From: Cordia subcordata
Taxonomy: Eukaryota > Streptophyta > Magnoliopsida > Boraginales > Cordiaceae
NCBI GenBank assembly: GCA_028554755.1
Contig: JAPTOF010000008.1
Span: 12,154,501 to 12,218,500, forward strand
DNA length: 64,000 bases
Direction of reading: 5' to 3'
The notes under the pieces are model-generated. The model was not told the DNA's origin. It did no database searches and saw nothing but the letters and a program-made list of their open reading frames with translations. Position 1 is the first letter of the stretch. Every line of letters starts with the position of its first letter. Shown one piece after another: positions 58,916-64,000 of this stretch. The position numbers and the translations under genes were made by a program.

Positions 58916-59107
58916 AGAGCAAATGTTTTTAACGTTGACTTTTAGTTTATCACATAGCAGAACATTGATTCTCAAATGTTTTTGTAATGTGAAAATTTAC
59001 AATATATTTTTAAAGCACTTGCACACATTTTGTCAGTGATGTTCATACGTTTTCAAAGTGATGTTCAAGCACATATTAAAGTTGAACATCACTGTTATGA
59101 AAGCGCG

Positions 59108-59126
59108 CGTGCACACACACACACAT

Positions 59127-59172
<46 letters not shown>

Positions 59173-59185
59173 TGTGTGTGTGTGT
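59108..59185. repeat. compound microsatellite (CA)n(TA)n(GT)n
   Basis: CACACACA runs (about 59113-59148), then TATATATA (59149-59172), then GTGTGTGTGTGT (59174-59185): a near palindrome able to form a hairpin. Short open frames over it on both strands are artefacts. Confidence 0.95.
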
Positions 59186-59558
59186 ATGAATATTTGTGTA
59201 TTTTGTGGTAGAAATTGTTACCTTTGTGCGAGTGTTTTTTGTTTCTTTTTAATGATAGGGAATTCTTTCTCAAAGTCTTCTATACTCACGTTAGTTGTGT
59301 CAAATTGTAAGATATGATCCTACTAAGTGAAGATATAATTTAAATTAGTTAGGCATATGTCTTATCAAAACTAATCTCAAAATTAAAGATTAAATTTGTA
59401 ACTGATTTGAACTTGAAATATGAATAAATCTCTTAGTTAAAGCCTGTTTAGCTTTGCTATTCTTAAACTGCTTATAAGTAATTGAAGTTTATAAACAATT
59501 TCTGATTCTTATAAACAAATGAGAAATAAGTAGCTAGAAATGTGTTTGATAAAATATA

Positions 59559-60043
59559 TGTTAGGTTATGGCTCAAAATCCAAGTTCATACAAATTAGAA
59601 TACTTGTGGAAAGCAATTAATTGTGTTACCAAAATATAAGTTACCTAAATAATAGGAGAAAAATCTTAGGAAGCAAGGATTTCTCTCCTATAAATAGGGG
59701 GTCTTGTAACTTGTATTAAGTGCCTTAGGAGTGTGCCTTAAGGCCACACCTCATGGGGGGTGTGGGTGAAAGATCCTAAGAGGCTCATGTGTGTGAGAGA
59801 GAGTGTCTTATATTCGTTCTAGTTCTGTTGAGGGTAGAGCTATTGTAAGAAATCTGTGAGAGAGGGTTTAGACTCTTCGGGCCTTACAAAAAGTCACTTG
59901 GATTGTAATACTCTTTTTTATTAGTACAGGTTTTCGTGGACGTAGGCAGAGGGCCGAACCACATTAAAAAAATCTCGTGTTCTTCGTATGTGTGTTTTCC
60001 TCTGTGCATTGATGTGTGTGTGTGTGTCCTTGATTTCCCAACA
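59559..60043 (+). mobile_element. solo LTR (copia type) with 5-bp TSD and known empty site
   Basis: 485 bp, starting TGTTAGG and ending CCCAACA, flanked by ATATA (59554-59558 and 60044-60048). The matching empty site in copy A is at about 17,390-17,396. Inside are a TATA box (CTATAAATAG, about 59690), a polyadenylation-region-like stretch, and a closing CGTGGACGTAGGCAGAGGGC, then CCGAACCAC, typical of the 3' end of Tork-like copia LTRs. No internal retroelement remains. Confidence 0.93.
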
Positions 60044-60787
60044 ATATATTTATAAGTTGTAGACATGTTTGATAATTGTGCTTATAAGTAGAATGTTTAC
60101 TAAAAATTAAATGAAAATGATTGGGAGGGTGTTTTAGAATGTTTATTAGCTGGTCAAACCTACTGTTTGACAAATTGGACTTATAAGTAAGTAAAGTTAG
60201 CTTATAAACAACCAAAAAAAAAAAAGAAAGCACTATCCGTCCTCCTCTAACTTTTTCTTAGATGCTTATAGACATATATGTTGTAAACATGTTTAATAAA
60301 TGTGTTTATAAGTAGCTTGTTTATTGAAAATGAAAGAAATTTTCATCAGAGCAAGAGGATGTTGCTTGTTTTGTTCAAGGGTAGAGATATCTTTTTATTT
60401 GATCAAATAATTTTCCTTATAAACTGGGTAAAAATAGTAGAGAGAGCATATGCTACTTTTTTTTAGGCCTATTTATAAGCTTGTAAAACTTACTTATAAA
60501 TATATTTTACCAAATAATTAACTTTAGTTTTTGTGCCTATAAACACGTAACTTATTTTTAACCTGCTTATAAATAAATGAACTCAAACACCCTCTTACTG
60601 TCTACGTAGTTTACTATTAGATTACCATTGGAAGTCGTTTTACTGGTTTAATCATTTCAATAAAATAATGTCTAAAACAAAACGTAAGAAGAGACAAAGA
60701 GCCACCAAATTGCAATAAACAACACATAGGAGACAGAGAAGCAACAGATCTCATGGAGATGGGAGATCACTGAAGACATCGTCCTCT

Positions 60788-60927
60788 TCTGAAAATTTAT
60801 ACAAGTATACTCCGTAAATTATTATCCACTTTACAAGGGAGCATCCCGGAGACAGCCTCCAATGTCCGTCTGGGCAACTTAAAGAAATGAGAAGCAGCAA
60901 CGTTCTCATTTGGTACGGACACCCGAA
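60788..60927 (-). pseudogene. terminal-exon-like fragment, unrecognised protein, copy B
   Basis: Counterpart of 18129-18268: the same acceptor, frame and stop position (stop codon changed from TGA to TAA). Changes by eye are L to R in KLPRRTLEAV, G to C in MLPCKVDNN and W to R before SILV. The frame survived in both copies, but the three replacements include drastic ones, so it is not strongly constrained now. Confidence 0.4.
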
Positions 60928-62420
60928 CGCAGATCGCTTATATTACAGTCAATAATGTGTGTCTAAATCGAAACCAGGAAAATTTGTCCTAAAATTTTAT
61001 ATTACGAGATTTATAATCTTGTTAGAAGTAATTATTTTTAAAAGTCATTTAGCATACGGGTCGACCGGTAAATTCGGGGAGTACATTGATTCAATTGGTC
61101 AACTAGTAAGTTTAGTGAGCACACCGGTTCTACCGACCAAAGGAACAGGTTGATTAGTTGGTCGACCGGAAATCAGTGAGGTCATTGTTTCACTGGTCAA
61201 TTCGACCCAATAAAGATAGAAAATGTTTGTTTGGTGTTAATTTGTAGTGTCAGTTGGAGGAACATTTATATAATTTTTTACATAAATTAAAAATAAATAT
61301 AAAATAAAAATAATAAATATAGTGATACACATCTTAATACACACAATAAATATAAATAACTAACTGTAGTCATTATAAATAGAATTATATTTTATAATTA
61401 TTCTCAACATGGTTTTATATTTTGAAATTGTTAAATATTTAACTTATTGTCGATGTTTTAAATATCGAAATTAATAATTGTCTCATCACAATCACGAGTG
61501 TATGCCCCTCTCATGAGGAGGTGAACTTTATTTGAGTTATTTTTTTATCATGAAAAAGAAAATAAAAAGTAATATTAATTCTATTGCAAAAGGTAAAAGG
61601 TTGTATATGCAACCCCCTCACGTCCATGTGGCTCTGCTACTGTTTGTATTGATCTAGTATTGATAGTTGAACCTTCAACTGGTGTATTTATTTATGTTAG
61701 ACATAAAATATTCTATAAATAGACAATGTTAAAGGCCACCAATGGAAAGAAAAGAGTCCATAACGAATTCCACTTTGCCTACAAGCATCCAGATTAAACA
61801 TTAAATTTGCAAGTAGTGAGAACTTGTTTGTATCGACTTTTTCTAAAAATGTTTTTTTACAACTTTTGAATAAAGTATTTTTTTTTAGAAGTTAAAAGTT
61901 TTGGCTTCTATAAAAAAAAAGTTGAATTTGAGCTTTTGTTAGAGTTTCAGTTGTCAAATACTTATTACAAAAAGAATGAGTATTTTTCAAGAAAAAAGTG
62001 CTTTTTCTATGAAAAAAGCCAATTAAAACAAGCTCTAAGTCAAAAAGATTATAGGATTAATAAGAGACTTTTAGGGTCATTCTCTAGTTTATTATTAACA
62101 ATACAATACATCATTCCTTTATTTTTTTTACATAGAATACATCAGTCCCTTTTATTAAATAGGACTACATTTTATTAAATTATGTGAGGATAGAAACAAG
62201 ACTCTTTTAAGAAGACTTGGAGCCTGTTCAACAAAATCAACTTTTAGAGTAGTTAATAGCTATTTGAATAGTAGATAGTAATTTGAGTAGCTGATAACTA
62301 TTGTACTTTAGTTGTTGGCAGATATTTGTTTAGCTAATTAATTGAATAAAATGTGTTCGATAAAATTTGTTGTTGGATTAGCTAATGAATGCAAAATAAC
62401 ATAAAAAAATATTGGTATTA

Positions 62421-62468
<48 letters not shown>

Positions 62469-62484
62469 TACTATTATTGAAATA
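62421..62484. repeat. (ATT)n microsatellite
   Basis: About 20 ATT units with interruptions near the end; the orthologous run in copy A is short. Confidence 0.95.
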
Positions 62485-64000
62485 AGATAATTTATTTCAT
62501 AATTAGACATATGTTTCTTATAATGATATTTCATTCTCATAACATAATAAATTTATTTTTTTGATAAATTAGTTTTATTATTATTACATTTAAAATATTT
62601 ATTATTATAGAAATATTTTTTTAATTGAGCGAAAATTTATTTTGTCCAGAAAAATAATACATGGATGAATAATATTTACACTTTTTGAGTATACTTTATA
62701 TATGGAATCTTAAATTGATTTTGTATTATTTTAAATTTATATTTATGAAAGAAAATATAAAATTATAGATAGAGATTGCATAGTGGGTAGAGTTGCCAAA
62801 AAAATAGAATAGATGATAGGATTGCCAAAAGAACAATGAAACACTAACTACCACCTGAAATGTTAAATTAAAGAGTAATTTGAGAAAAGTGGTACAGATT
62901 TGAAAGTGTAGAAAGTTTTGTGCATATCATTTTTGGGATAGGGTCAGAAGCAATTTCCCTAGCACGGTGATTGCTCTGAGATGTGTTGCTAATAAACAAA
63001 CTTTCCTTGATTCTCTAATTTTGACGGGATAGTAACTAGACTAGTAGACTTGTTATATCAATAATAGGATACATCAGTCCTACTTATGTTACAACTCGTG
63101 TATTTTTGTAAAAAAGAAATCACAAATAATTTATATAATTATGAATAAAGCCGTTTAGATGAACAACAATATATATCTTAGAAATCAGAATTTTAGTCAA
63201 AGTCTAAGTCTAAATTCAATTAGTTATTTGTCATTACTGCTTCAACTTGATAACAAAATTTAAAATGTTAAATTTTCAAGCTATCCACAACTTTAGAGCT
63301 AGTTTGGCTTTTAGTTTAAAAACATCGCTTTGTAAAAATACATTTTAGAAATGAACTTTTGATTAAAAGGACTTTTAATAAAAATAAAAATGTATTTGGT
63401 TACTTTTATATGACACGGACTTTTATTAAAGGAGATGATGAAAATAATGGTTAGTTATCTAAATTACTAAAAGAGTCATTTTAACACTTGTAATAATAAA
63501 CTATATTTGCTCTATATAATATACTTTTTTATTTTAATTACATTTTAATTTGTTTGAAAAAATTTTAAAGAAATTATAGTTAACTAATAATTATTTTTAG
63601 TAATTATTAAATAAAATATATTAAAATTATTAGTTATTTATTATTAAATCAATTTAATTATTTATTATTACATTTTATCAAATTTCATTATTTTATTTTG
63701 AGTAAATTCAAATTTTTAAGTTTATTTTCTATTTTTAATTATTATATGTTATTTATTTTAATTATAATTGTAATTCAAAAAATTATTATTTTAATAATAA
63801 TTGTAACTCAAGAAAACTCCTTCCTGCAAGCTACAAACAGAGAAGTAAAAATTTTTGACTTATTCGTTTAAGCCCAAAATTCTATTGACTTTTGTTCAAA
63901 CAAACTTTTTAGATGAAAATCCGAACACCCTTTTTTTTTTTAAATACTGACTTTTAGGTTGCAAAAATCTATTTGGCTTTCCAAAACAGAAAACAAAAAT

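Larger units (their letters stand above)
59230..64000 (+). repeat. segmental duplication, copy B (interrupted by a solo LTR)
   Basis: Colinear with copy A from TTTCTTTTTAATGATAGGG onwards, and still matching at the last base of the window (compare 21,345 in copy A). It lacks the CACTA element (single AGT at 59347-59349) and carries instead a solo LTR at 59559-60043. An ATT run here (62421-62484) is about three times longer than in copy A (about 19745-19763). Confidence 0.88.

Noticed and set aside
59030..59317. 95-codon frame with His/Thr repeats
   Set aside because: Translation of the compound dinucleotide microsatellite.
1..64000. tRNA, rRNA, CRISPR arrays, bacterial operons or endogenous viral genes
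   Set aside because: None seen. The regular repeats present are minisatellites and transposon termini, and the retroelement proteins are of plant copia and LINE types without envelope or movement-protein sequence.

Overview
This is nuclear DNA from a eudicot plant. It is AT-rich, gene-poor and full of transposable elements: Ty1/copia, LINE, CACTA, hAT, Mutator-like elements and solo LTRs. The recognisable genes are plant families, namely a CRINKLY4-type receptor kinase, UbiA prenyltransferases of the plant COQ2/PGT type and a plant serpin relic. The sequence does not name the species. The intronless, transit-peptide-less prenyltransferases with PGT-like motifs fit the retrotransposition-derived p-hydroxybenzoate geranyltransferases described in Boraginales (the shikonin pathway), so that order is a reasonable guess but not proven.

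Layout. 1-2.9 kb: remains of a broken multi-exon gene, interrupted by a solo LTR (501-1337, perfect 5-bp TSD). 3.8-6.1 kb, minus strand: an intact, intronless CRINKLY4-related receptor kinase of 766 aa that lacks the activation segment, as in Arabidopsis CCR1/CCR2. 6.1-12.9 kb: AT-rich intergenic DNA. 12.9-21.4 kb: copy A of a large duplication whose copy B starts near 59.23 kb and runs off the window. Copy A carries a 4.16-kb non-autonomous CACTA element and copy B carries a 485-bp solo LTR, and each copy supplies the empty site for the other's insertion. 21.7-25.3 kb: a probable LTR, then a hAT remnant apparently inserted in a MULE remnant. 25.7-26.9 kb: serpin relic. 27.56-28.10 kb: fold-back Mutator-like MITE.

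30.1-56.7 kb is the prenyltransferase region. Two intact 322-aa genes (30578-31546 and 51605-52573, about 97% identical proteins) and one truncated copy with an in-frame internal deletion (47927-48298) lie on the minus strand. They are accompanied by repeated upstream modules (about 31.7-35.2, 48.6-50.0, 52.95-54.9, 54.5-55.4 and 55.7-56.7 kb). One retrocopy followed by DNA-level duplication explains this best. Between the first gene and the truncated copy is a three-level nest: an old LINE relic, split by a copia element (36211-44173), whose left LTR is split by an ORF1-type LINE insertion. 56.7-59.2 kb holds a GC-rich island, a fold-back element with inverted arms of roughly 290 bp, a minisatellite and a microsatellite.

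Functional reading. The intact kinase gene and the two prenyltransferases are the only likely protein-coding genes. The prenyltransferases keep every UbiA motif and should be integral membrane enzymes that prenylate an aromatic acid. Whether they make a specialised metabolite precursor or ubiquinone cannot be decided from sequence alone.
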